Positions 8,658 through 16,741 of a stretch of DNA of 64,000 nucleotides are shown here, piece after piece. The stretch's first letter is position 1, and each line of letters starts with the position of its first letter. The position numbers and the translations under genes were made by a program. The notes beneath the pieces were generated by a model, which worked only from the letters and a program-made list of their open reading frames with translations, was not told the origin of the DNA and did no database searches. Source of the DNA: Paenibacillus sp. SYP-B4298 (GTDB lineage Bacteria; Bacillota; Bacilli; Paenibacillales; Paenibacillaceae); assembly GCF_027627475.1 (NCBI RefSeq), contig NZ_CP115484.1, positions 2,464,001-2,528,000 of the forward strand, read 5' to 3'.

Positions 8658-10283
8658 CTAGCTGCGCACGGGGATGGCCTGCTGCATCAATGGTGTCAGC
8701 ACACGCTCCAGCGTGCGCCGCCAATCCTCGTCATCCGTCGCCCAACGTCCCTCCCAGACACACTGTGTCCAGCGTCCAGCATCCAGCAGCGGCACAGCGG
8801 CGCAGGGTTGTTCTGGAAGCAGCGACAGCCATTCTCTTCGACTGGAGAATGCGACATCTTTATTCGCGACCCAGACGGTCGGCAGATGGCGGTTGCGGCG
8901 AAGCGCAGCGAGCTGCTTCAAGCGACGCAGCGTATCTGGTACCCACTTGGACAGCCATGGATCAGCCACCAGCACCAGCAATTCCGCCTCCTGCAGCAAT
9001 GACGTATTTTCCAGCTCGCGCCAATGTGAGGATATGTCGATCAAGGCCAGCTCCTCCTGCTCCGACTGCTGCTCAAGCAACTGCATTAGCCGAATATCGG
9101 CGTCCCGCGGGTCCTTGCTCGGAGAGCTGAGCATCAGCCAGCTTGCCATCTCCTCACGGTACAGCTCATAGCCTAGCGAGATTGCTGCTTGCTCCCTGCG
9201 CCCCGCCTTGCCGGAATTGTCCAGCGCGAGCAGCGCCCGCCACTCCGGCAAGACCAGCGGGTGCTCAATCGCGCTGCAGGCGATCTGCCGTTGCTGTAGC
9301 AGCTTCGTCATCGTCAGCGTGAGGAAGGTTGACCCTGAGCCAGGAGAGACGGAGGCGATAACTACCCTTCTAGGTCTTCGGACGGATAGGTCTGGGCCTA
9401 GAGAGACGGTTCGTCCGTCTCCTGACGCCTCTTGTCCCGGGAGGCGCATATACTCCCTAGAGATGTTCATCAGCGCTTCCCCGACCTCAGCAGCAGAGGC
9501 TGGACGCTGGCGCGAATCCGCCGAGAGCAGGCGGCAGATCAATCCCTCAAGGCCTGGTAGCTGCCGCCAGATGGCATGATGCCACTGGAGAGCGTTGCGT
9601 ACCGCATGGCTCCCCTGCTCACGTGCATCCCAGGCAGCTCCGGGATGGTACAAAAGTCCTATTGCCATATAATACAGCAGTGCCCCGAAGCCGTAGAGGT
9701 CTGTGCGGGCGTCTGTCTGCGCCCCGCCGCTCTGCTCGGGCGCCGCGAAGCCTGGAGTCCCCAGCAATTGCGTATCCGCAGCAGCGCCAAAACGGAAAAA
9801 ACGGGCGATGCCGAAATCAATCAGCTTGATGCGCTCGCCTGTCTCCAGCATGACATTCGACGGCTTCAAATCACGGTGAATGATTGGCGGCTGCTGACGG
9901 TGCAGATAATCCAGCACACCACTGAGCTGAATAGCCACCGATAGCAGCGAAGCAGGCGGCAGCACGCCGCCGCACTTCTCCATATAGCGCCCGAGTGTAC
10001 TGCCCTCGATAAACTCCGTCACCAGCACCGCCTCGGCTCCATTCTCACGCTCGAAATAGTCAGCCACTGCAGGCAAGCAGGGATGGTGAAGCCGCATGAG
10101 CAGTTGCGCCTCCTGCAGGTAGCCCTCTGCTCCAGGCGGTCTGCTCATCTGTTTTAGCGCCCAACGCTTGCCAGGCAAGCGGACATCGCGCGCTTCGTAT
10201 ACGGTGCCCATGCCTCCAGCGCCCGCCACCCCCACGATCTCATATCTATCTTGAATAATGCTCCCCATGTCCCATTGCTTCAA
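8658..10283 (-). CDS. Ser/Thr protein kinase fused to a degenerate ParA/MinD-like domain
   Basis: A 541-residue protein. Residues 10-280 form a Hanks-type kinase: glycine loop VAGAGGMGTVYEARD, ATP-binding K44, catalytic loop HRDLKPSNV at 136-144 and DFG at 156-158. Instead of the usual transmembrane helix and PASTA repeats, the C-terminal half (from about 305) looks like a SIMIBI/ParA-MinD ATPase fold: VVIASVSPGSGSTFLTL at the P-loop position, LALIDISSHW at the Walker B position and LVLVADPW. The P-loop lacks its lysine, so it probably does not hydrolyse ATP. I infer a soluble kinase with a pseudo-ATPase sensing or docking domain. M6 is an alternative start. Confidence 0.82.
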   Translation of the reverse strand: MKQWDMGSIIQDRYEIVGVAGAGGMGTVYEARDVRLPGKRWALKQMSRPPGAEGYLQEAQLLMRLHHPCLPAVADYFERENGAEAVLVTEFIEGSTLGRYMEKCGGVLPPASLLSVAIQLSGVLDYLHRQQPPIIHRDLKPSNVMLETGERIKLIDFGIARFFRFGAAADTQLLGTPGFAAPEQSGGAQTDARTDLYGFGALLYYMAIGLLYHPGAAWDAREQGSHAVRNALQWHHAIWRQLPGLEGLICRLLSADSRQRPASAAEVGEALMNISREYMRLPGQEASGDGRTVSLGPDLSVRRPRRVVIASVSPGSGSTFLTLTMTKLLQQRQIACSAIEHPLVLPEWRALLALDNSGKAGRREQAAISLGYELYREEMASWLMLSSPSKDPRDADIRLMQLLEQQSEQEELALIDISSHWRELENTSLLQEAELLVLVADPWLSKWVPDTLRRLKQLAALRRNRHLPTVWVANKDVAFSSRREWLSLLPEQPCAAVPLLDAGRWTQCVWEGRWATDDEDWRRTLERVLTPLMQQAIPVRS

Positions 10284-10308
10284 TTAAAGCCCTCCTTATC
10301 GTCTGATC

Positions 10309-10381
10309 CAGGACGTATCTGAACACTCTGAACGGATCAAATGGCCTGGCCAAATTTTCGTTCCAGATAGACACGACCTGG
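10309..10381 (+). repeat. Internally deleted copy of the 165-bp palindromic repeat (copy E)
   Basis: The left arm of the family is recognisable: GGACGTATCTGAACACTC, then AACGGATCAAATGG, then AAATTTTCGTTCCAGA. It joins directly to a right-end sequence ACACGACCTGG, so roughly 90 bases of the centre are missing. It lies between the kinase gene and the RlmM-like gene, in the same orientation as copies B-D. The ends read CCAGG and CCTGG rather than TAGGG and CCCTA, as expected of an old, diverged copy. Confidence 0.65.
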
Positions 10382-10400
10382 CCACGCAACGCTATATATG

Positions 10401-10450
10401 AAAAAAAGCATCGCGACGAAGGCGCTGTGTGCGCCCTGCATCGGGATGCT
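10401..10450 (-). terminator. Terminator of the RlmM-like methyltransferase gene
   Basis: Read on the minus strand, an imperfect stem (AAGCATC, GATG and AGGGCGC pairing with GCGCCT, CGTC and GATGC) ends in a run of seven T residues. It starts eight bases after the stop codon of the methyltransferase gene. Confidence 0.75.
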
Positions 10451-10458
10451 TTCCCAGG

Positions 10459-11475
10459 TTATTTTTTTTCCAGCCATAGTGTAATCTCGTCCCGGTTATG
10501 GAACAGTTGCTTCGCCTTGCGAATCACGAATGCCTCCTGCAGCCTGCTCAGCACCTCGCGAATGGTCTGCAGCGGCTTGCGGTGCATCAGCTTGACCGTA
10601 ATGACGGCTATCCCACCGCTTCGAAGCGCCGCCTGAAGCTCCAGCACCAGCTTGCACATCTGCATCGGACTCCAGCTCATGTCACAGACGAGCAGATCGA
10701 AGCTGTCAGGCGCAAGCTTGACATCGGACGCATTTTTCTTCAGATACGTCAGCCGGGGATAAGCCAGCAGCGAAGGGTGTAGCTCGGCCGGATCGATCGC
10801 CGTTACCGCAAGTCCGCGCTCCAGCAATAGCGATGTCCAACCGCCTGGCGCAGCGCCAACATCTAGCGCTGATCTGTACTGGGCAAAATCAAGACCAAAG
10901 GCCCGCTCCGCCTCCAGCAGCTTGAACTTGGCGCGCGACACCTGTCCGTCCTCCCGCTGAAAGCGCACGGCTCCTCCCGGCCAGTCAGACAGCAGCTCCT
11001 GCGGCGTCCCCCAACCGATCAGCAGTTGATCCCTAGTCGCATAGATGGAAATGATCCACTCGGGCTGCTTGAGCGCCGGCTCGCTGCCCAGCTCCAGCAG
11101 CACCGCATCGACCACCGCCTTCGTATCTGCCGCCGAATAGGGGAAGACGGTTCCTTCGACCCGGCGAATGTGAACCGCAGTACGTTTCCCGGCAAATTGA
11201 CTGCCTGCATGGCGCACCACGTCACCCAGCTCCTGCAGATCGTCAGCCATGCCGCTGAGCGGAATCGTTCGCTCGATCGGCTGAATATGACGCAAAAAGA
11301 TCGGCTCGTGCTGCGCAATAGCAGACAGTACAGCCCCATGATTCAATTCGGTCTCAAAGCTGAACACTTCACCGCTGCTGAGCTGCTGAAACTTAATGTC
11401 GTGAAGCAACCGCCGCAGCTCCTCCATCGCGTAAGGAGCAAAGCCTTTATTAGCCGTACCTATCCAGCGGCTCAC
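10459..11475 (-). CDS. SAM-dependent RNA methyltransferase, RlmM/FtsJ-like
   Basis: About 338 residues. The C-terminal Rossmann methyltransferase domain has the SAM motif ALDVGAAPGGWTSLLLERG, a downstream acidic motif FDLLVCDMSW and a Lys-bearing strand IAVITVKLMHRK, matching the K-D-K pattern of FtsJ/RlmM 2'-O-ribose methyltransferases. The N-terminal 150 residues look like a THUMP-type RNA-binding module (WIGTANKGFAPYAMEEL). Likely substrate is 23S rRNA, by family only. I moved the start to the GTG at 11475, which overlaps the upstream gene's TGA and has AGGAGGG six bases before it. Longer frames would read into the ABC gene without a ribosome site. Confidence 0.82.
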   Translation of the reverse strand: MSRWIGTANKGFAPYAMEELRRLLHDIKFQQLSSGEVFSFETELNHGAVLSAIAQHEPIFLRHIQPIERTIPLSGMADDLQELGDVVRHAGSQFAGKRTAVHIRRVEGTVFPYSAADTKAVVDAVLLELGSEPALKQPEWIISIYATRDQLLIGWGTPQELLSDWPGGAVRFQREDGQVSRAKFKLLEAERAFGLDFAQYRSALDVGAAPGGWTSLLLERGLAVTAIDPAELHPSLLAYPRLTYLKKNASDVKLAPDSFDLLVCDMSWSPMQMCKLVLELQAALRSGGIAVITVKLMHRKPLQTIREVLSRLQEAFVIRKAKQLFHNRDEITLWLEKK

Positions 11476-12254
11476 GGTCTTCCCTCCTGCTCGCCCACCT
11501 TGATCCATGGCCTGTCGTATGTCCATTCCACCTGGATCGGCACATCATAGGCCTGACTCAGCAGTTCATCTGTCAGTACCTCGCGCTTGGGCCCAGCGGC
11601 AGCTACCTTGCCCTCATGGATCAGTGCAACATGGGTAAACAATGGTATAATTTCCTCGATATGATGGGTAACATACACTGCCGTCATGCTCTCCTGACTC
11701 AATCGGTTCAGCTCCTTGAGCAGCTTCTCGCGCTCGAACAGGTCCAGACCGGCACAAGGCTCGTCCAGTATAAGCAGCTTCGGATCAGCCATCAAGGCAC
11801 GAGCCAGCAGCGCCTTTTTGCGTTCTCCCTGGGATAGAGTGCCTAGCGACTGTTCGGCCAGATGTCCGATGCCCATGCTCTGCAGCAGCCCGTAAGCGCG
11901 CTCCTGCACCTCCTGCGGAATTTCCTGATAAAAGCGCAAGAATGCAAAAGCTCCCGTTGCGACAACCTCCCATACCCGATCGGCAAGGGCGAGCTTCTCA
12001 ATCAAGGACTGGCTAATATAGCCGATCTGCTTGCGCACCTCGCGCACATCGCATTGACCATATCGGTTGCCCAGCACCTCCACAGTGCCTGAGCTGGGGA
12101 ACATATAGCCGGTCATCATTTCCAGCAAGGTCGTCTTGCCGGAGCCGTTCTTGCCCAGGATGACCCAGTGCTCACCGGGGTTCATCTGTATCGTTACGCC
12201 GTCCAGAATGACGCGCTCCTCGCGACGCAAATAGAGATCATTCAAATAAATCAT
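11472..12254 (-). CDS. ABC transporter ATP-binding protein (YlmA-like)
   Basis: A 260-residue ATPase with Walker A GKNGSGKTT near residue 34, signature LSQGERKK, Walker B LLILDEPCAGLD and the H-loop THH. Its closest recognisable family is the YlmA/molybdate-type cytosolic ATPase group, often found without an adjacent permease, as here. The role in transport is therefore uncertain; some such proteins act on the ribosome or with distant permeases. The ribosome site is AAAGGCGG. It is translationally coupled to the RlmM-like gene (GTGA overlap), which could hint at an RNA- or ribosome-related role. Confidence 0.82.
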   Translation of the reverse strand: MIYLNDLYLRREERVILDGVTIQMNPGEHWVILGKNGSGKTTLLEMMTGYMFPSSGTVEVLGNRYGQCDVREVRKQIGYISQSLIEKLALADRVWEVVATGAFAFLRFYQEIPQEVQERAYGLLQSMGIGHLAEQSLGTLSQGERKKALLARALMADPKLLILDEPCAGLDLFEREKLLKELNRLSQESMTAVYVTHHIEEIIPLFTHVALIHEGKVAAAGPKREVLTDELLSQAYDVPIQVEWTYDRPWIKVGEQEGRP

Positions 12255-12295
12255 GCGTTACCGCCTTTCTGTAGCACAGCAGCCCCTGTCAGGGG

Positions 12296-12664
12296 CTAGC
12301 CGCCATGTTGTATATCTCGCTCCCCCTGCCGCTGCGCAAAGCCTCTCAGCGCCTCATCCGAATCTGCCATCGGGCCAAAATGCAGCAGCACCCCTTCGGG
12401 AGCATGCTGGGACAGATGCTGGTACATTTTCATTTTGCCGGCAGGTGAAGAGGTGTGCAAATAGATTTCCTGCGGATAGCGTCCGCTGCTTACGATATGC
12501 TTGGCAACCTCCATGCCGGTCGGCTCGCCCCATCCCAGATCAAAATCAAGCGACAGTATGCCAATCTCCTCCTGATCGAGAAGCAGGATACATTCCTCCG
12601 CATTCAGAGCCAGCACAAATCCGGTTGGACAACGTCTGTAATCATCAAGATAAAGGTGAATCAT
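12296..12664 (-). CDS. Cyclic-phosphate-processing receiver-domain protein
   Basis: About 122 residues. It resembles the stand-alone receiver-like family called cyclic-phosphate processing receiver domain: LYLDDYRRCP near the start gives the acidic pair and Arg, and LSLDFDLGWGEPTG gives the central Asp cluster (usually LDHDLG). LHTSS follows. The family is proposed to act on 2',3'-cyclic phosphates or RNA ends by association with RNA repair genes; activity of this copy is not shown. I chose the ATG at 12664 because AAGGAGG lies nine bases upstream. This start overlaps the end of nfo by 20 bases, so the two genes are coupled. Confidence 0.7.
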   Translation of the reverse strand: MIHLYLDDYRRCPTGFVLALNAEECILLLDQEEIGILSLDFDLGWGEPTGMEVAKHIVSSGRYPQEIYLHTSSPAGKMKMYQHLSQHAPEGVLLHFGPMADSDEALRGFAQRQGERDIQHGG

Positions 12665-13514
12665 CACAGGCTGCCTCCTTTTCATCCATCCACTGTCTCA
12701 GCCGCCCGATCTGCTCCCGATGCGTGCCATCGGGGTCCTTCGCTGTTTCCAGCACCACCGGAAGTCCGGCAAGCTCGGGGAGCTGTATGAAGCGACGCAG
12801 TCCACTCTCCCCAATCCAGCCTTGGCCGACTACGGCGTGGCGGTCGCGTGCAGAGCCGGAGGGGTAAGCCGAGTCGTTCAGATGAACCGCAGCCAGATGC
12901 GCCATATAGCCTGTCGCCCGCGCCTTGTCGGCAAAGGACAGCTCCTGTGGATCGCTCCATACTCCGCTGGCGAACAGATGGCATGTATCCAGGCAAAAGG
13001 CGATCTGCTCCGCATAGCGCGACAGCAGGCGAACCTGCACCAGCTCCTCGAAGGTGGTGCCCATGGATGCATGGTCACCCGCCTGATTCTCCAGCAGCAG
13101 TTTGGCATGTCCCTCCCACTGCGACAGTGTCTTATCCAAACATTGTATTATATTTTTGTAGCCTTGTAACGGGTCTTTTCCTTTGTAAATGCCAAAATGC
13201 ACGACCACGCCGACCGAACCACAGCTCTCGGCAATATCAAGATCATTCAGCAGCGATGCAACTGTGGCTTCTTGCTGCTGCTCATTATCGGCAGCCAGAT
13301 TGACCGGATACGGGGCATGAGCGATGGACAACAAGCCATGCTCCTTGCATAGCGCCGCACAACGGGCCGCGTCCTTGCGGTCGAATGCTTTGACGCCAAG
13401 GCTGCGCGGATTTTTCGGGAAATATTGAAACGAGCCGCCCCCTTGGTGAAGCGCAGCGTGCGCGGCTGCCGCATATCCATGGCCAATGCTAACATGACTG
13501 CCGAATTGAGGCAT
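12645..13514 (-). CDS. nfo: Deoxyribonuclease IV (AP endonuclease)
   Basis: A 289-residue TIM-barrel zinc enzyme that cuts DNA at abasic sites in base excision repair. Family markers are GSHVSIGHGYAAAA at the start, FQYFPKNPRS, VVHFGIYKG, LLENQAGD with the metal-binding Glu, FCLDTCHLFASG, VHLNDSAYPSGSARDRHAVVGQGWIG with His and Asp ligands, and VLETAKDPDG. Length is normal. An AAAGGAG site precedes the ATG. It follows an Fpg/Nei DNA glycosylase by four bases, so a glycosylase that creates abasic sites and the endonuclease that cuts them are made from one transcript. Confidence 0.93.
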   Translation of the reverse strand: MPQFGSHVSIGHGYAAAAHAALHQGGGSFQYFPKNPRSLGVKAFDRKDAARCAALCKEHGLLSIAHAPYPVNLAADNEQQQEATVASLLNDLDIAESCGSVGVVVHFGIYKGKDPLQGYKNIIQCLDKTLSQWEGHAKLLLENQAGDHASMGTTFEELVQVRLLSRYAEQIAFCLDTCHLFASGVWSDPQELSFADKARATGYMAHLAAVHLNDSAYPSGSARDRHAVVGQGWIGESGLRRFIQLPELAGLPVVLETAKDPDGTHREQIGRLRQWMDEKEAACDDSPLS

Positions 13515-13518
13515 GGAA

Positions 13519-14337
13519 TCAGCTCTCCTTTTGACAATTAGGGCAGTAAAATACTTTGCGCGAGGACATCTCGGTCTTCACAATCGCTGTCCCGCACTGC
13601 ACACACGGCTCGCCGCCCCGGTCATAGACGAGGCATTGGCTGTTATAGCCCCCAGTGAGCTCATCATCTCGGGTAAATGGCAGCTCCATATAACCGCCCT
13701 TGTCAGCCGCATCACGCAGCACCTTATGCATCGCATGATAGAGCCGCTCCAGCTCCGTCTCGTCGAGCGTAGTCAGCTTCCTGTCGGGGCGAATACCTGC
13801 TGTGAAGGCGATCTCGTCGGCATAGCAGTTGCCGATCCCTGAGAGCACATGCTGATCGACGAGCGCGTTCTTGAGCGCGCTGCGCTTGCCCTGCAATCTC
13901 GCCTTGAAGTTTTCCAGCGTCACTCGCTTGTCGAATGGATCAGGTCCCAGCTCCGCAAGACGCGCCTCCACCTCCTTCACCGACAGATAATGCAGAAATC
14001 CTAATCGTAACCCGATAAAGTATAAATGCCCTTGCTCAAATGTCAGCGTCACCTGTACGGTCCGATCCGGGCGATCCTGCTCATCCGAGCCATAGTACAG
14101 CAGGCCGCCCAGCATCAGGTGCAGCAGCAACCGCTTGCCATTATCCAGATGAAATAATATATATTTGCCGCGGCGCTCGATAAACCAGATCGTTCTGCCT
14201 TCAAGCTCCCGCTTGAACTGCTCGGCATCTACATTGACACTCTTCTCTCTTGCAATCTCGACCGAGCGGATGCTCTTCCCAGCCACATGCTTGGTCAGCA
14301 TCGCCCGATATGTTTCCATCTCCGGCCATTCAGGCAT
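13519..14337 (-). CDS. Fpg/Nei family DNA glycosylase
   Basis: About 272 residues. The mature protein begins MPEWPEMETYR, with Pro2 and Glu3 as the catalytic pair of the Fpg/Nei family. A longer frame exists upstream, but GGGAGGA sits eight bases before this ATG. The helix-two-turn-helix segment ALVDQHVLSGIGNCYADEI is present, and the C-terminal zinc finger CVQCGTAIVKTEMSSRKVFYCPNC is intact. It removes oxidised bases and nicks the abasic site. The start is PEWPEME rather than the classical PELPEVE of MutM, so this may be a paralogue rather than MutM itself. It is cotranscribed with nfo. Confidence 0.9.
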   Translation of the reverse strand: MPEWPEMETYRAMLTKHVAGKSIRSVEIAREKSVNVDAEQFKRELEGRTIWFIERRGKYILFHLDNGKRLLLHLMLGGLLYYGSDEQDRPDRTVQVTLTFEQGHLYFIGLRLGFLHYLSVKEVEARLAELGPDPFDKRVTLENFKARLQGKRSALKNALVDQHVLSGIGNCYADEIAFTAGIRPDRKLTTLDETELERLYHAMHKVLRDAADKGGYMELPFTRDDELTGGYNSQCLVYDRGGEPCVQCGTAIVKTEMSSRKVFYCPNCQKES

Positions 14338-14380
14338 TCGTTCATCTTCCTCCCTGATCTCTAGAAGCATCTTCCTTCTC

Positions 14381-15199
14381 TTATGTCCCCAGCATCGATA
14401 AAATATACGTGTTCAACTGGCGCAGATCCGCAAACACGCCATCTGGCTGCATACCGGTCTGTTCCATGTAATGCGGCAGATTATCGAGTGTCGTCAGCCC
14501 TGTCAGCACCAGCGCGGTGCCACAGCCGGCTCCATGACCAGCCGCAATATCTGTCGCCATATTATCGCCCACCATCCAGGTCTGCTCTGCCTCCAGGCCG
14601 ATCCGGCGCAGCGCATAGCTCACCAGAATGCGAGACGGCTTGCCAATCACCGTCGGCTGCACGCCTGACGCAGTTGACAACAGCGCTGACAGCGAGCCGG
14701 CTCCAGGCAGCAAGCCGTCATCTGACGGCAGCAGTACATCCGGGTTGGTCAATATGTATTCAGCACCGCCTAGCAGCAGGCTGACCGCACGCTGCAGCTT
14801 GCTGTAATCCAGCTCGCGATCCAGGCCCTGCAGCACATAGCGAGCCTCGCCGTTATCCACAAGCTGCAGCCCTGCGTCGGCAGCGGCAAGCTTCAGCCCT
14901 GCCTCGCCCACAATATGTACCGTTGCCCCCGGACTATGTTCGGCAATATAAGCTGCCGCGGCTTGGGCAGATGTAACGACCTCATCCGCACTGGCTGATA
15001 TGCCCATACGCTCCAGTCGAGCAGCAACCAGCTCTGGCGCTGCAGTCGAGTTATTCGTCACGAACAGAAAGGGCAGACCGCACTCGCGCAGCGAGGCAAT
15101 CCATTCATCCGCGCCGTCAATGCGCCGCTCCCCATGGTATAAGGTGCCGTCCAGGTCAATTAGCAGACCTTGCGGCTTCCGAAGATTTGTCTTCAACAC
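14381..15199 (-). CDS. HAD-IIA family sugar-phosphatase (NagD-like)
   Basis: About 272 residues. HAD motif I is GLLIDLDGTLYHG, followed by FLFVTNNST (motif II), then the C2 cap domain, GKPSRIL with motif III Lys, and WMVGDNMATDIAAGHGAG (motif IV). This is the NagD/p-nitrophenyl-phosphatase subgroup, which dephosphorylates small phosphorylated metabolites in the cytoplasm; the true substrate is not predictable. The frame extends upstream into the mrfB gene, but a GAGGG site points to the GTG at 15199 or the TTG at 15196. It follows mrfB after about 40 bases. Confidence 0.85.
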   Translation of the reverse strand: MLKTNLRKPQGLLIDLDGTLYHGERRIDGADEWIASLRECGLPFLFVTNNSTAAPELVAARLERMGISASADEVVTSAQAAAAYIAEHSPGATVHIVGEAGLKLAAADAGLQLVDNGEARYVLQGLDRELDYSKLQRAVSLLLGGAEYILTNPDVLLPSDDGLLPGAGSLSALLSTASGVQPTVIGKPSRILVSYALRRIGLEAEQTWMVGDNMATDIAAGHGAGCGTALVLTGLTTLDNLPHYMEQTGMQPDGVFADLRQLNTYILSMLGT

Positions 15200-15239
15200 C
15201 GTACCCTCACTCCCTAGGCCAGGGCGTGTATGCACAACC

Positions 15240-16649
15240 CTAGCAACGATCCAGCTTCCGCTGCAGCCGGTCAATCCGTTTGTCCAGCGCGGCCTGCTCA
15301 GCCCGCTGCTTGGCATCCGCACGCTGCAATTGATGGCGGCTCATCAACAGCTCGCGTGCCGCCTCTGCACAGGCGAGCGCAGCGTGCAGGTCTTTGACGC
15401 GATGCTCACAATACATCGCAAGCTCAATGTTAGCCTCGACGGCCGCCTTAGGCGCCGCCTCGTACAATTGAGCCACCTTTTGCCACAATACCACAGCTCG
15501 CTCCCAATTGCCATGCTTCTTGTCTCTTGCCGCCAGCAACAGCAGGCACGGCTCCGCTCTCCGCCCCACCTCAAGCGCCCGTTCGAGCAGCGGCTCCGCC
15601 ACCTCCGCGCAGTTCATCCGCTCCAGCCAAAGCCCCGTCCGAATCAGCTCCTCGGTCTCTGCCGGGCGATAAACCTCATCGATCACTCTGCCAGCCAGCA
15701 GCCTGCCGAAGCGAATCGATAGACAGGCCATCGCCAGCATGTCCAGCTCATTATGGACAAATACTCCCTCCAGCGGCTGCGGGTTCGCGTCAGCGAGAAA
15801 TCGGAAATAGATTTCCGGCGCCTGCGAGCCAGGCACATCGTCCACTCTGAAGATGCCAAGCCGCTCCTCCTCGACATGGCTCAGCTTGCAGGAGGCCAGC
15901 GTATTGCGCCAGATGCTGCGCGACGGATGAAGAAAGTCCAGATGCCGCAGCTTCAGCTCCACTCGGCCCAGTCCATTCATAATGAACCGGCTCGCCAGCA
16001 CCGGCCAGTCGAACGTGCGCCCGTTATACGTGACCAAGTAGCGATAATCGTCCAGCTTCGCCTTCAAGTCAGCGAGCATGGCGCGCTCCTCTGCCGGATG
16101 TCGAATCAAATATTGCATAATGACGAGCTGTTGCCGCTCCACATAAGCCAATCCGACCATGAACGGAATATTGCCCGCGCCTGCTCCCAGGCCCGTCGTC
16201 TCCAGATCCAGGTACAGCAGATTATCCGCAGCGGGCTCCGCCTCATCTGCGCCACTACCCTCAGGATGGAAGGCGGCAAGCGCCGCGCTCGCCTCCAGCA
16301 GCTCCGACAGTTGATGGTGACCATGACGATGGGTCAATGGATACCTTACCTCACGCGCCAGATAACTCCCCCAACTGTTATGTCGCTCCGTAACGCCCAG
16401 CCGCTGCCATACTGCGGCATAAGCATCAAGCACAGGCGTGACGGCCACATCCGGCATGACGGCAGCGGCCATTTGCGCCTCAGCAGCAACCTGCTCCTCG
16501 CACACTGCAGGCCCAGGCTCCTGCCCTCGCGCCGTGGGCGGCACATCCTGCAGCGTCTCCGTTCCTTCCGTATCCGTCAGCTCTGTCTGCTCTATACCTC
16601 CGCTCGGCTTGCCCAGCAGCCGGTTCATTCGCTCTCGCAGTCTGCTCAT
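15240..16649 (-). CDS. mrfB: MrfB/YprB-type 3'-5' exonuclease
   Basis: About 469 residues. A DnaQ-like RNase H-fold exonuclease domain has LYLDLETTGLGAGAGNIPF (ExoI DxE), VTYNGRTFDWPVL (ExoII), and LDMLAMACL in the ExoIII region. A helical C-terminal part resembling TPR helices follows. B. subtilis YprB (MrfB) works with the helicase MrfA in an excision repair pathway for mitomycin C adducts. The ATG at 16649 (MSRLRERMNRLLGK) has GGAGG seven bases before it; the longer frame overlaps the helicase gene by about 100 bases and has no such site. The stretch between residues 20 and 120 is low in complexity. Confidence 0.88.
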   Translation of the reverse strand: MSRLRERMNRLLGKPSGGIEQTELTDTEGTETLQDVPPTARGQEPGPAVCEEQVAAEAQMAAAVMPDVAVTPVLDAYAAVWQRLGVTERHNSWGSYLAREVRYPLTHRHGHHQLSELLEASAALAAFHPEGSGADEAEPAADNLLYLDLETTGLGAGAGNIPFMVGLAYVERQQLVIMQYLIRHPAEERAMLADLKAKLDDYRYLVTYNGRTFDWPVLASRFIMNGLGRVELKLRHLDFLHPSRSIWRNTLASCKLSHVEEERLGIFRVDDVPGSQAPEIYFRFLADANPQPLEGVFVHNELDMLAMACLSIRFGRLLAGRVIDEVYRPAETEELIRTGLWLERMNCAEVAEPLLERALEVGRRAEPCLLLLAARDKKHGNWERAVVLWQKVAQLYEAAPKAAVEANIELAMYCEHRVKDLHAALACAEAARELLMSRHQLQRADAKQRAEQAALDKRIDRLQRKLDRC

Positions 16650-16741
16650 CCGCTCTCCTCCGATTTCACCAGCAGCATCATTGAACTGCTGTCCCTGGGA
16701 CTTGCCTATCGAGTCCATCTCCCCATTCGATTCAACCCTGG

